From: Ulota crispa
Lineage: Eukaryota; Streptophyta; Bryopsida; Orthotrichales; Orthotrichaceae
Direction of reading: 5' to 3'
DNA length: 64,000 bases
Assembly: GCA_963920765.1 (NCBI GenBank)
Contig: OY987244.1
Location: forward strand, 8,496,501 to 8,560,500
In this document: one piece after another, positions 1 to 12,897 of the stretch
Layout of the letters: each line of letters begins with the position of its first letter
How positions within the stretch are numbered: the first letter of the stretch is position 1
Made by a program: the position numbers and the translations under genes
The notes under the pieces: generated by a model
What the model was told of the DNA's origin: nothing
The model's input: the letters and a program-made list of their open reading frames with translations, nothing else
Databases searched by the model: none

Positions 1-565
1 AACACGTGTGTAACTAAAAATTGAACATTGGTCTCAAACCAGAAGTTATTAGAACAAGATTCAAAAAATGCATTTCATGGTCAAATTATTTTACAATTAT
101 TTTTATGTACTACATGATCCCCTCCCTCCATTCACTACCGTTCACAACGCTACCTAGTATTGATAATGTAACATGCAATTCACAAGAGAGCACTCAATAT
201 TGGCACGTAGTCCATTAAATGAGCTTGGCATTATAACTTACCACACACAAAAGCTTTATCAAATGCAGGCTGAAAAGAGAAAGAGAGAAGTTAATGCCAA
301 GCATCTAGCGTTCTATGTACGTATGCTTGAAGAGGCACACCCCTCAATGCTCTGGCAAACATTAGGAGGTAATTTAGAAACAAATACACTCACTTGCTGG
401 GGCCCCAATTTGGTATATAATTTCCACTGCCATGCCTCATTTAAGGAACAGTAAACGCAGTTAGTATTAATCCATCAACTTGAAGAATGCCAAGAAATTA
501 AGACAAAAGGCCGGACAAAAATTAAGTGCTACATTTAACCAAGTATGATAAATCTAAATTCCAGA
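1..565. other. Left edge; weak exon-like ORF
   Basis: AT-rich sequence with one plus-strand reading frame (173-454). Its middle part, about 265-369, is Lys/Arg/Glu-rich and ends at a possible GT donor (GTAATT at 370). It may be an exon of a gene that starts left of the window. No domain is recognised and no acceptor is convincing, so this is a suggestion only. Confidence 0.2.
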
Positions 566-569
566 ATTA

Positions 570-1310
570 GGGTAGTTGCAAGAAACACTTCACAGTTTTG
601 TCTTAAACACCCTTAAAATTGGTAGTACTAGGTAGTACTATGAGCTTTTGAAATAAAATGTTAAAAAATAAAATAAAAGATGGACAATTTGTAAAACACT
701 TAAATTAGCATACTTGTGAAAATTCAGAATTAGAAATTTTTTATTCTAAAAGTTATGCACAAAAATAGAGGGACAAAAATTACCAATAAAAAGACAATTT
801 CTTTTTTGCTTCTTAGAAAATAGTAAAAAAGTTAAAAAAAAATAAAGCAAAAAATGGCCATTGGTAATCACTTTCATTACCATGGACTGATGCAATTGAT
901 TGTCAAAAAAAAAATTTGACCTTGTACAAGTGGAGGGAGAGAGGGTGCTCACTTTGAGTGAATGGCCAGGACAAAGAAATATAAATTTTCCAAAACTAGT
1001 CTACTGACACCTGTAACTCTTACTCTTTAACAACTACCCTCATTTGTGGCCATAAAATCACATTTTACAACCCAATGTAGTACTAAAAACCCCCAAAACA
1101 GCAAAAGTAAACAAATTATCTAAAACCCAAAAAAATACTACAATAATTTTAAAAAATAATTAAAAATCAAGGAACGTTTGCGACTTTGATACTCATGTTG
1201 TCCTAAAATTTCAGGTCAAAAGATCTTTTGAAGCAAAAGATACAACACTAAAACATGCTATCTAGGTAGTAGGGGACAAAATGTAGTACACCCATTTCTT
1301 GCAATCACCT
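570..1310 (-). mobile_element. GGGTAGTTGC-family MITE, copy A (reverse orientation)
   Basis: The ends are imperfect inverted repeats: GGGTAGTTGCAAGAAACACT on the left and the reverse complement of a close variant (GCAATCACCT) on the right. The left 100 bp are the reverse complement of the right end of copy C (10350-11082). The interior shares with copy C a block around GTTATGCACAAAAATAGAGG (750-770). Flanks are ATTA and AGTA, 3 of 4 matching, in line with the 4-bp TSDs of the other copies. No transposase frame is seen. Confidence 0.7.
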
Positions 1311-2505
1311 AGTACTACTTAGTCCAAAAACTATTTTTATCTGCACAACACTGAAAGGTACTTGCACGACATGGAGAGATACTTATAATAGGTTCAGAGA
1401 TATGTCCAAATGAGAAGAATATGCAATACTTCAGGAAAATACATGCAAAATATTGAGAAATCTGCAAAGCTCACGAGCACCGAAAGTCTGCGTTTACATA
1501 AATAGTCCATGAGTAGTTAGATGAGTCATCCAAAATTGAAGTCGAAGAAAAGTGTCTCGTTTGTGGTTATCATCAGCAAGCGACCACTGCTACTTGTAGC
1601 AAGCAAGCATCACTCAATCACTCTCAGAGCGCTCGTCAATGGAAGGTAGAAGCATGAAACAGGACAGATACTCCAATCCTAAGATGCTCCAGCCGTGTAG
1701 CTCGAGCTTGTTAGTCACGACCAGTTTTTTGGCACAAGGAAGCATACTTGAGCCAGGTCTCCATACCTTTTGCTGGTGGAAGCACCAAGGCCTTAACTGG
1801 CTGAAGTGATTGCCATACTTACCCATTCTTCACCCATCTACAACTACTGTAAGTTATATATAGTAGATTGGTTCAGGAAAAAATAGGCCCGTATCTAACA
1901 ACGACACTACCTACCAATATTAAACAGCCAACTTTCTACAATGTCAATGAAATGAGTGGAGATGGGGACGTCTACTCGTGATTGGGTTATTTTATTATCT
2001 GATGCTCTAAAATCAGAAAAACGTATTCCCTTATAGGGATAGAATGCAAGTCACGACTGATTTGTTTTTACTGGTATATTTTTGCTGCCAGAATGATACA
2101 ATTTAGCTCCCTCTGGATACGAGAGTTACCATTTTTGATCATCAGGGCACTTCATGGTGAGAGTATAAATAAGGGCATATTGAAGGATTTCCAAAGGGCT
2201 TGATAAATCCAGTACAAGTCTAATACTGAGGTGAAGCTACACTGAATCTTTACCTCCTCGTGCTCAGAATGCTATTGAACAGGACCCGTATTGCTGTAAG
2301 TTACGCCCTGCAGAAATTTCTAAAATCAGTCTAGAGCAGAGTGGTAGCTTTTGACATGAGACTGAACGAATCCGACTCCAAAGAGAGCTTTGCAAGAGGG
2401 TAGGGGAGGGTGTATTCAGGGCTTTTGCGGCAAAATAAATTATGGCCTGAGAAGAATCCTCGCATATGATCTTCATCTAGGTGAGTTGATGTTCTCTTCA
2501 CATCT
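1311..2505. other. Intergenic, no supported gene
   Basis: A slightly GC-richer patch lies at 1600-1830, with an unrecognised 70-codon minus-strand ORF. Nothing here resembles a known domain, and no splice pattern could be built. Confidence 0.4.
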
Positions 2506-3386
2506 TTAACCCCTAAAGGACCAAGGAGCTCGCTTTGGGCTTTTGAGATATTTGGGTAGGCATTTGCCAAGTAAATACAAAAGATAAGATTGTGAAAATA
2601 AGGGTGTATGTGCTCATATTGAAAAGCTTGCATATCTCCTCAAAAAAATGAAATTGAATAGTTTTTGAGTGAGATATGGTACCAAATGAGATGTAAATGT
2701 CAACACAGGCATTCTCAAAAAAATTCAAAAACAAAGGGATTGAGGAAGGATGTTGCCCAAATTGTGTTCAAAAGCACTTTACAATGGCTTAGTCAATGAG
2801 CCAAATTTGCAGTTAATTCTTATTGACTATGTAATAACTTCTATTTTACTTTTTATTTAATTTTTTTTAATATTTTGGCAAGTACTTCACATGATGTTCT
2901 AGGTTTGGATTGTACTAATTTTGTAATTAAGATTTATTTCTATAAGAATCTCTTTGGTGAAGTTTTCTTAGTGTAATGACATTTGAACAATGAAATTCTT
3001 GCTTCCTATTTTTTTCCATTATGTTTTAAGCATTGGGTGATCATGAAATTTATGAGGCATATAGCCAATTTCATGCTCTATAATAAAGTTCAATTGCACA
3101 AGAAATTCACATAGTAGAAGATATCATTTCGAATGACCAAAAAAAATTTGACACCTAAGAGAAGCTTCAAAAAAGTTTTGTTCTTACTTTGAGTGTTATA
3201 ATCTAATGAAGTATGACCTCACAAAGTCTGAATTTTTGAGAGAATGTACATAAGCAAGTGAAAAAATAGATCTTGTGGTTAAATTTTTGAAAAAAATTCA
3301 AAATTTTGATTTACTAATCATTTTATTGAGAGAGGTCAATTTTGAGCCATTTGATAATGTAAACACAAAAGAACTTTAGGGGTTAA
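2506..3386. mobile_element. piggyBac-like MITE (TTAA), copy 1
   Basis: Bounded by TTAA on both sides (2506-2509 and 3383-3386). The inverted ends are CCCCTAAAGGACCAAGG on the left and CTTTAGGGG on the right. A TTAA target with CCC-starting ends is the hallmark of piggyBac-type elements, although Kolobok also uses TTAA. The element is 881 bp with no transposase frame, so it is non-autonomous. Confidence 0.65.
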
Positions 3387-3499
3387 ATGAAGGGAAATAT
3401 TGAAAATAGGCCTGACAATAGGCTGTATTTCAAAAATAGTCTTGACAATTCAAAAATATAAAAAAATAGGCCTCATTCGGGACTTGAGTTTTTGTGCAT

Positions 3500-4337
3500 G
3501 GGTAGTTGCAAGAAACACCTATTTTGCTTTCTGTCCCCTTGCTGCACGGGGTGTGGTTTTAGGGGTGTATCTTTTGCTTACTAACTTCTTTTCATGTGGA
3601 ATTTTTGAGCAAGGTCCACACTGAAGTTATTGAACTACTGTGTTTTTTGGTTTTTTTAAAAATCAATCACTAATTTTAAATGTATTTCAATAATATGTCT
3701 ACCTTGGCCGTTTTGTGGGTTTTCAATATTGCATTGAGCCAAAAAAAGGAATTTGATGCCACAAATTTGGGCAGTTGTTCATCATTGAACAATACATGGA
3801 TTTGCCAAGGGGTTTTAGAAAAATGTAAATTATATGCCCTCCACGTCCCCTCAAAGTGGAAATCCATTGGATGGGCTTCTGTGCATGGAAACAAATATTT
3901 TTCAAAAACTTTTTGCATTAGTCAATGCTCCTCACAAGGTACCCAAATGGCTATTTTTTGTTATAATATTCTGATATTTCCTATATTTACTAAGATTTAA
4001 AAGGTGGCAACCTAGAAATTCTGGTAATTTCTGCTCCACATGCTTGCATAGTACTCCCCTCTATTAATTGGCACTACGTAGTACCACTAACCACTGACAT
4101 CATCTAAGGATGTGAATTTTTTTTCATCCATTCATTGAATTGCCATTATTGATAATTGGTCTTCCTAAATGACATGCCATGTGCCTTGTTCCCAATAGAT
4201 ATGGGATGGGAGGAACAATTCAGATTTCCACTGCGAGGATACTATACAGTACTTGCAGTACTAGTAGTACTACCCAGTGTTATACTCAAAATGAGGCATT
4301 TTGACACAAAACTATGAAGTGTTTCTTGCAACTACTC
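3500..4337 (+). mobile_element. GGGTAGTTGC-family MITE, copy B, nested in the foldback
   Basis: Terminal inverted repeats GGGTAGTTGCAAGAAACACC and GTGTTTCTTGCAACTACTC are flanked by GCAT (3496-3499 and 4338-4341), a 4-bp duplication. The matching position in the undamaged right arm of the host foldback (about 5400-5430) has no insert, which confirms it arrived after the foldback. The interior aligns with copy C. The 106-codon frame inside it is not conserved as protein and is not called as a gene. Confidence 0.8.
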
Positions 4338-5199
4338 GCATGATTTCCTTCAATTACCAAATGGGTTTATCAAGGAACTTTTTTGGTTATTATCTCTAAT
4401 ATATACTATAAATATTGAAAAATTAGATTTTCAACCGGCTTTTTAGCCAATATTTACAAATTGCAAATGTTTTTTTCTCATTTCTATTGGCTAGCTTTGA
4501 ACTAGTTGTCGGTTTTTCTTGGACCCCCTCATCATATATCAAAAGTAGGCCTTGCAACTAAGGTGACCAAAATTTTGTGCATGTTTATTCATGAGAATGG
4601 ATATGAGCACACCTAGGGTTTGATATATGCACACAAAGAGAGGGCTGAATTTTAGATATTTACCATCAACAAGCTGAATTTGGAAATTTGAAATTCAGAT
4701 TTGGATTTAGAGATCTTCATTTTGTTTAGAAGCATAATGGAGGTTACAACTAAACTACGTCCAATGGAATAGTTTAATTTTTTTTTACAAACAAGAGTAA
4801 AAGTAATAATTTATCCCGTAGCTTAGCTTTTCCATTGGACGTAGTTCAGTTGTAACCTCCATTGTGCTTCTAAACTGAATGAAGGTCTCTAAATCCAAAT
4901 CTGAATTTCAAATTTCCAAATTCAACTTGCTGATGGTAAATATCTAAAATTCAGCCCTCTCCTTGTGTGCATATATCAAACCCTAGGTGTGCTCATATCT
5001 ATTCCCATGAATAAACATGCACAAAATTTTGGTCACCTTAGTTGCAAGGCCTACTTTTGATATATGATGAGGGGGTCCAAGAAGAACCAACAACTAGTTC
5101 AAAGCTAGTCAATTGAAATAAGAAAAAACCATTTGCAATTTGTAAACATTGGCTAAAAAGCCAGTTGAAAATCTAATTTTTCAATACTTATAGTATGTA

Positions 5200-5342
5200 C
5201 ACTAAAAGAAATCTTGCAATAAATAATTGGTTCACAATGAATGCAAATGTACTAAACGACTTTAGTTGAGTCATTGTATAGTCGTTCAAGACATTTGCAG
5301 TCATTGTGAACTAGTCATTTAGGACATTTTTTTCTTCTAGTC
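5200..5342. mobile_element. CACTA-like MITE nested in the foldback right arm
   Basis: 143 bp starting CACTAAAAGAAA and ending with the complement of GACTAGAAGAAA, flanked by GTA and ATA. The left arm of the foldback lacks it, so it is a clean insertion. Terminal CACTA with a 3-bp duplication is the CACTA (En/Spm) pattern; the right end has drifted from CACTA to GACTA. The interior is itself rich in inverted TCATTGTGAACTAG-like segments. Confidence 0.55.
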
Positions 5343-5511
5343 ATAATAAAGATAATAACCAAAAAAGTTCCTTGATAAACCCGTTTGGTAATTAAAGGAA
5401 ACTAATCGCAAAAACTCAAGTCCCAGATGAGGCATGTTTTTTATATTTATGAATTGTCAATACTATTTTTGAAATATGGCCCATAGTCAGGCCTATTTTC
5501 AATATTTTCCC

Positions 5512-8500
5512 TTGAATGAATTGATTCATAACCTTGAGCAACAACCATGAAGCACTGAGTGATTAAACTAATTACGTGCATGAAAAACAGACGGTTCTTT
5601 TTTTCATTGTACTAGGATGTGCTTCATCCAATTCATATACGTACATCAGAAAAAAACCTTGGTTATATTCAATAGTGTTGCAGTATTGCATCAACACTAT
5701 TGTAGTGGCTTAACAATAAAATATTGATGCAATACTGCAACAATATTGCAATATTCTAGTATGGATGCAATACTAAGGTTTGACTTCTAGTAATTTATTA
5801 TTTTAAAAATATAACATTCGTTAAGTTTATTATTAACCACTACATGAGTCATTGAGTTGCTTACTCTATTTGGCCAAAAGAGAATGTACACGGAGAAACT
5901 ATATTTAGAATATTTCTTGAGTTGAATTTTAGTGAGGAGGAGGGGGGCCAATTTATTAGAAATGCAAACCAAACATTTGCTGCACTACCTCTATCTTCTG
6001 ATGGTACGCAATTGCAACAAGGTGATCTACTTATTTTTTGAATGCTTTTAAAAATCTTGGTTGTTGATTAAGAATAAAGGGTTTTAAAATGCATAAAGTA
6101 GGGAGAGGGTACATGCATAAAGTGGTTTATGTTGAGGCTTTACTTTGAATCAAGTTGATGGTATTTGTGAGTTAATTGGTCACTCATACTTTAGATTTTT
6201 AAATTGACCACAGTCTACTGCTAACGTAGAATTTGTTTTATGCAAGGATATTCTTGTTACCTCCATTGGTACAACATGTACCTTTACTAGTAAGCACATA
6301 ATAAAATTAGAGCATAACTACCAAAATTTACAAAAAACAAAAACTCTCTTCAATTTCCAAGGTAGTTCTTTGGTCAAAATCACACACAAACAAACAAGAC
6401 TCACCAACACTCTAGTCTTAGTTGGTAGTACATGCACAACATAAAAACTAGACAAATGCCTCATTCAATTTTCCAGCGCCAATTATCACCAAACTACACA
6501 ATGCAATAGTAGTGGCACTTCAAAACCAACATTTTTTCTTAATCCCAAACTTGCAACCAACACAACATGTTACCGTACTAAAAAAGGCTTAATAGTCCTC
6601 AAAGTTGCCATGGCAAGGTGTGTTGGAAACACAAAATTTTGAGTTAGGAACAAAAAAGCATCAAGTAGATTATGTTGACTTTAACATAGTTTTTTCAATT
6701 TTTCTTCTAGTATAATCTCTATAGATTAACCTATATGCCAACACACAATACTTACAACTAATGTCTTGTACAATTCAAAATATGCATAAGCTTTTACTCA
6801 TCTCTTTTGAACTTTGCATTCACATTTTCAACATGAAAATCTTGCAAACATCTTCATAAATCCAAAGCTTGAACCTTAGAGGTCATCATTGAATAAGGGC
6901 AAACAAATCTCAAACCCTGCCGCACTTTGTAATCATCTTAGTTCCTTGGCATTCACAATTTTATTTCAAAAGTTAGCAACGATCAAGCCAACCAATACAT
7001 TGTGGCATGAATAAAATTGATTAAATACAATTAAAACAAGAGATTAAAGATTTTTTTTATTCCATCTAGAACCCAAAATATCATGATATCACATGAACTA
7101 ACAATAAGACAATCATAAGTAAAAAAAACAAAGCATCTCCAAGTTCATATACATTCAAGAACAAAAAAACCAAAAACAAAACTATCTATATAGAGGTAGT
7201 AGTCATCATGTAAGTCATTGCCCAACTTTTCTTGTATTGTGTCTTTGTCCTCACCAACAACAACCTGTATCTTCTTCAGCAAGAATGAATTTCTTCAAAC
7301 ATTTTTTTTGTAAAGTCTCAATTCACTTTCTTTCATATTCCAATCACCATCCATAGCTAAATGCAATACATATTCAAACCACACTAACTACTTTGCAGTC
7401 AACAAAGAGATTCATTTTTTGAAAAACATTTTTCCAAACTTCACAATCACTATTGTGTTGCACAAAGCAATTGAGCCAAATGGATCATCTTCATTCCACC
7501 TCCAATTATTGCCTATAGTACTAAAAAAACATTATCAGTATAACAATGACTATTGATCAATTGACAAAATGAAGTAACCTTAATTTACTAGAGAAAATTT
7601 GACAAAACAAATTGAATTTAACAATGTAATATGCATCAATTGAACAAAAAGAGATTTAGTAATAATTATACACAATCATACTTTTAGCTAGTAGTTATAA
7701 ATTTGCCTTTCATTCTTTAATCTCCTTTGTTGTTGCTTGCTGTAGTTTTGAGACTTCCAAGTTACACCATTATTGATATTGGGTAGTTGTAGAGAATCTA
7801 CCACGTCTATTGGTGATGAGTGTCTTCAATTTCTTCCTCAAAGTCTCAATCCAAACCTTATCAAATACATTTTGAACACTACTGTTAGTGGTATTGAGAG
7901 CTTCCAAAATTGCCTCTTTAATGTGTTCTTCTTTGTGACTGCTTGGATTTCCACCCTAGAGAGATAGGAAAACGCAACCGGGTTCTAAAGTACTTCACAA
8001 AAATTTATAGCTAGCTATTTAGAGTGATGCATTTTAGATTCCAATTCTTTGCCTTCTAAACAATAGATATTCTAATTTTGATTTAAAAATCTAAAAAGAT
8101 ATGAGAGATCATACAATAAGTTACGAGTGAACCAAGAGTCTAAGCTAGAGGGATTTCACACAATAGATTAGGGAATTGTACTAACTAAAAAAGTCGATGT
8201 GGGCTATGGGAGACATCCTTTTATTTCATCCAAAAGAGGAGCATCTCCAATTTGGTCGTAAGCTACCTCCATTCTTGGTATTGTTGGCTGTGAATTGCTC
8301 CAAAATCCATACTGACGATCCAAAAACCTCTATTATTCTCTATTTTTCTCTAACTGGCTAATTTTACATACTAGTCTTAGCCCTTGACACCCTTTCTTAT
8401 GTTGACTCTGTACTCTAGATAAAAAGGTGAATAAAAAGTCAACTAAAAAAGAAAGATGAAGACCATGAATCTCCAAATCTCCCAAACTATGTTTGCAGGT

Positions 8501-8995
8501 GCAAAAAGAAACTCCAATAGCTAATCAAATTTTAAAGTATTTATATTTTTATGAGTTTTTTTAAGTTTAATTTAGGACAGTTGTTTAAAAGCTTACTAAG
8601 TAACCCAAAGATGTCTAATCTATCTTCTACACCTCCAAGGATCTAAACCAATCTCTACAAAAATATTAGAAATAGTCCTTCACCCCTAAAGAAGAGCAGA
8701 AGAAACTACCTCAATCCCCATTCTATTCTAAAGAAATCCCTTTACCCTCTTAAATTAATTTTGTAGAATTTTAGAAGAAATAAATTGTAGAATTAACAAG
8801 AACTCCAAACTCTAGAAAGAGATAATTAAAAGAGCAGAAATATGAAGAATATGAAACCCAAGAGGAATCCAAAACGAAGAAGAAAAGTAAAAGAGAGAAT
8901 TGAGGTTCTAATCTAACAAGAAGAAAAAGAAAATGGAGAAAATTAGAAAAAATGAGAGATTAGAGGTGGCTAGCCCCTTGGTCCAAGCTCTGGAC
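5512..8995. other. Intergenic AT-rich DNA
   Basis: No gene is supported. A small imperfect hairpin (about 5656-5783) has ends near ACCTTGGT and ACTAAGGT and internal repeats of GCAATACTGCAACA, and may be a decayed MITE. The remainder is low-complexity A/T-rich sequence without a coding or splice signature. Confidence 0.4.
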
Positions 8996-8999
8996 CTCT

Positions 9000-9330
9000 A
9001 TTGCTGAACTTGGGGCACATTGTATGCTACTACAGCGCCTGCCGTGGTCGCGCTGACAACGCGCGCCGCGCTGCTTAGCTAGTCGTGTACGGGGTGAATG
9101 CATCGGAGCTGGGATTTAAATACCTTGCAATTCCTTCTCTACTCGCAGCCATCGGGCTCCGAGCTGCTAGCCTTTGTGGTCCTGGTCGTGATACTGGTTC
9201 CCTCAGGCGCCGGCCTTGTAGCCGCAAGGTCATGGGTTTGAACCCCGCCTCCAACCTTACCCTTCGTGTGACTTTTTTGGTTGGTAGCCTTGGGTTCACC
9301 ACTTGTTGCTCCAGTCACTAGATCCGCTCC
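9000..9330 (+). repeat. GC-rich SINE-like block with tRNA-like head
   Basis: An abrupt GC-rich island in AT-rich DNA. It contains a B-box-like GGGTTTGAACCCC (about 9235) preceded by a hairpin CCTTG-6 nt-CAAGG that resembles an anticodon arm (about 9217-9232) and a possible A-box about 30 bp before that. The overlapping open frames on both strands reflect GC content. A tRNA-derived SINE is the best reading, but the acceptor stem is not intact and no second full copy is in the window. Confidence 0.35.
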
Positions 9331-9499
9331 TCCAATAGCTCCAGCAACTTTAGAAACTCTGAAGTTTGCTAATCCAACACTTCCAAAGTGGGTTCAAGCC
9401 CCACTTTGAATCAACCTTTTGACCTCTTGATCAAGAATACTAAAAATCTAATCAAAACAAACTTATTCTCTCCTACTTCCTTCTTGAACTTCAAGAGTT

Positions 9500-10085
9500 G
9501 GCTACTACTATAAGAATTTTGTAAAGGACTCCTTGGATTCCGAGGAGCACTTCTAAAAACAAATTTTTTTTATTTTTTTATTTTGTTGTTTTCTTTTGCC
9601 AAAACAACTAGTTAATTTTTCTTTTTACAAATTTGGTTTTTGTATTTTTAGACCCTTGTTGGAACCCATGAGGTCTATTTGTGCATGCTATGGATTTTGC
9701 AAAGGAGTCATAAAATTTGTTAAAATTGCACAATTCATTATAGCCATTGCATTTACTAGGCAATGAATTGATAAATTTGACAATTTACTTTTTAAAAAGG
9801 TCAATTTAATAGATTTCTAGCAAAAGCAACTAAATTTCTTATTAAATACACTAAAATTTGTTGAGGTTTCAAGAATTTTGCAATTTTAACAAATTTTATG
9901 ACGCCTTTACAAAATCCATAACATGCACAAGTAGGCCTCTTGGGTTCCAAGAAGGGTCCCAAGACACAAAAACAAAATAAGCAAGAAAAAAAACAAATTT
10001 TTAACAAAAAAAATTGAAAAAAAAAAACTACTATTTTTGGAAGTGCTCTTTGGAATGTGAGGAATCCTTTACAAAATTCTTAACT
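9500..10085. repeat. Imperfect inverted repeat with proline-codon-like blocks
   Basis: Sequence at 9650-9745 (around GCATGCTATGGATTTTGCAA) is the reverse complement of 9880-9965. Outer segments around 9513-9550 and 10040-10080 also pair. Further diverged direct copies of the CCTCTTGGGTTCCAAG segment follow at 10100 and 10280. This is a decayed foldback or tandem repeat with no coding potential. Confidence 0.5.
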
Positions 10086-10349
10086 ATCACAAGTAGGCCT
10101 CTTGGGTTTTGAAAAGGGTCCTAAAACACAGAAACAAAACTTGGAAAAAAAACTAAATTAAATAAAATTGTGAAAAGAATCTAAAATTAAATATAATAAA
10201 AGAAAGTAATTGTTTTAAAGAGCCCTCTTGGATTTTGAGAGGGCTCTTTACAAAACCCGTAACAATTGCAAGTAGACTTCTTGGGTTCCAAGAGAGGTCC
10301 TATGACACATAAATCAAATCTGTAAAAAGCAAAAAAAGAATCTGGATGC

Positions 10350-11082
10350 AAGTGATTGCAAGAAACACTTGTACTATTTCTTGTCCCCTTCACCTCCTAC
10401 AGGTGCTTTTTGACTTGTAACTTTTGCACAACAAGTTCTTTTTAGCTGAAATTTCAGAGGAAGGTATATGTCATAGTTACAGGCCTTCAATAATTTTTGC
10501 AATTTTTTCAAAATTATTTTACTATTTTTGAACATCCCCCAAATAGGTATCTACTTTGGCCATTTTGGAGGTTTTCAGTACTATTTTGGGTCCAAAAAAC
10601 AAATCTCATGCCACAAATTAGGAAAGTTGTTCATCATAGAGCAATACATGGATACATAGAAGGGTTTCATAAAATTCTAAATTCCATGCCATGCACACAC
10701 CCTCAAAGTGGGCATCCTTTCTCAAATGATTGGTGAAATAAAAAACTTCCTACAAAAACCACTTGCATTAGGTGAAGCTACTCAAAGAGATAAAAAATGG
10801 CCATTTTTTGTTTTATTTTTTTGAATTTTTTTACAATTTTCTAAATTAAAAAAAACTGTCTTTTTGTTTGTAATTTGTGGCCCTCTATTTTTGTGCATAA
10901 CTTTTGGAATAAATTTTTTCTAGGTCTGAATTTTCATATGTATATTATTTTAAGTGCTTTATATATTGTCCATATTTTATTTTATTTAAAAAATAATGAT
11001 TCAAAAGCTCATAGTACTACCTAGTACTATCAATTTTCAAGGTGTTTGAGACAAAACTGTGAAGTGTTTCTTGCAACTACCC
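10350..11082 (+). mobile_element. GGGTAGTTGC-family MITE, copy C
   Basis: The left end is AAGTGATTGCAAGAAACACT and the right end AGTGTTTCTTGCAACTACCC. Both sides are flanked by ATGC (10346-10349 and 11083-11086), a perfect 4-bp duplication. The interior matches copy B over most of its length, for example ATGCCACAAATT and the segment with CAATACATGGAT. 733 bp, non-coding. Confidence 0.8.
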
Positions 11083-11089
11083 ATGCAAA

Positions 11090-12100
11090 AAATAAACAAA
11101 ACTACAATTAAACTATGCTTCTAAAGCCAATGAAAATGAAACTTTGTTCAAAACACAAATTGTTTGTACCCTTATATATCCCACCTAGGTTCCAAGTTGG
11201 TCCCAAAAGGCTACTACTCTATTTTGCAAAACAAAAAAGATTGCTCCTAACGCACTCAATGTAAAAAAGATTTGTGTTGCAACAACATATGAAACCAACA
11301 ATATTTAAGATCCTATGCAAACTACCTTAACATATAATTGTCAAAATAAAATTCTCTTCAAATGATTTCAATAAAAGTCAATGATGGCATCATTGGCATT
11401 TACTAAATTTGGAGACATTTAGATGGACATTGTTAACCTAGAGTTTTGTAGAAAGTAACAACGTAAACAAACAATAGTTAGAACTATGTCCGGGTTCCAA
11501 GCTGCCTTTACTATGTGAATTTTTTAGCTCATGAAAAATTAGCTTAGTAGGAGTAGGCTTCAATCTAACTTGTAGTAGAGTTCAAGTATACCGTTTTGTT
11601 GTAAAGAGAAGGGTTAGTGTAAAAGCCACCTAAAGTCGCAAGCTCAAATTCCAACTAAGCAATTGAAACCACTCATATAGAATTGCCAAAAATATTATAA
11701 AGAGCTTTTTAAATGAATAACATTTTCTATGGTGTGAAATTGTCTTTGTACATGCACAATTTTAGAGACTTATCAAAATGATAATTAAGGACTATTGTTC
11801 AATGGGTTTATTGGTCATATTTGTATATAGGGTTCAAATTTAGTGTTATGGATGGTATTTGACTGTATTGAATTGCAATAAGAGACAAAAAAGAATTTCG
11901 CTATGTTAGATTTTGCATTTTAGGTTTCAAATGAGCATTGACTACACAATCACAACCATAAAATCAAGAACAATAAAAAAACACATAAAAAAATGCCAAT
12001 TGCAGCAAATCAACAATGTTGTGTGAATTGCTCTATTTGTTTGATGTGGCATAAGTAGTAACATTTATTGCTCTATATTACTATTTTTGTCAAGGTATAC
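11090..12100. other. Intergenic, nothing recognised
   Basis: A/T-rich DNA without gene, repeat family or palindrome that can be supported by eye. Confidence 0.35.
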
Positions 12101-12159
12101 TAAGAGCACATTTGGCATAATCAATTGACTATGTTTTAAGTCAATCAAACTTGTCTTGT

Positions 12160-12740
12160 AAAATCAAGGCTCTTTGGATTCCAATGAGGCTTAATATGTA
12201 TTATTCCTAAAGTTGTTAGTATAACTTGTTTGTCATTTACAAATTGCAACTTTGTCATTTTGTGACCTATTAGAATTTTAAAAGGAGGAGACATTTTTGT
12301 ACCAATGAATTTGTAAGCAAGAATTTTCTATGGCTAGAGCCTCCTTAGAGTTTGAGGAGGATATTATTATATCATATTTATGCTTGTTAGTCTAGATTTT
12401 TAGTCTTTGACAGATTTCATGGCAACTCTTTTGATACCTCTTTGGTTCCAAGGAAGGGGTTTAGTATGTGCCAACAAATTTGTCAATATGAGCTTATCAA
12501 AGCTTGCAACCTCCTCAAAATCCGAGGACGCTGTCTAAAATTCAAAATTATGCATGTATGTCTAGTTGTGTAGCATTTGACAAGTTCACATGGCAAGTTA
12601 TGTGAGACCTATTTGGTTCCAAAGAGAGGGTCTATAGTGTGCAAGTGAATTTGTAAATGTTAATATAACATAATTTGAAGCCTCCTCAAAATCCAAGGAA
12701 ATTGTCTTAATTTCATATTTATGCACGCCTATTCATTATG
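12160..12740. repeat. Diverged tandem array with ~190-bp unit
   Basis: About three diverged units. Each carries a TTGGTTCCAAGGAAGGGGT-like box followed about 90 bp later by a CCTCCTCAAAATCCGAGGA-like box (12440/12510, 12610/12680, and an older pair near 12170/12345). The boxes resemble those of the repeat at 9500-10300, so the two regions are probably related. Confidence 0.45.
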
Positions 12741-12897
12741 TACCCAAAACCCACGTAATAATCTCATTTTTTGGATGATACTTGGATGGATGATTGGATG
12801 AATATTTTTTGATTATGGATGATTGAAATTCAATTTTCATCCAATTCAAAGTTCTCTTCATGTGCATAAAATAAGATTTCTACCATTTTTGCCTTTG

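Larger units (their letters stand above)
3392..5511. mobile_element. MULE-like foldback element, copy 1 (outer form), with nested insertions
   Basis: This is a giant inverted repeat. The left arm (3392 to about 4768) is the reverse complement of the right arm (about 4825 to 5511) once two later insertions (3500-4337 and 5200-5342) are removed. The termini are GGGAAATATTGAAAATAGG and its complement. The flanks TTAAATGAA (3383-3391) and TTGAATGAA (5512-5520) are a 9-bp target duplication with one change, typical of Mutator-like elements. No coding capacity is seen. The arms carry the core of the smaller copies at 13840 and 51388, including about two 22-bp subterminal units with TTTGATATATGCACAC. 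Confidence 0.8.

Noticed and set aside
3680-4000. 106-codon plus-strand ORF
   Set aside because: It lies inside MITE copy B, and the matching part of copy C has no equivalent frame.
9075-9321. Overlapping 75- and 78-codon ORFs on opposite strands
   Set aside because: Shadows of a GC-rich SINE-like block with no domain.
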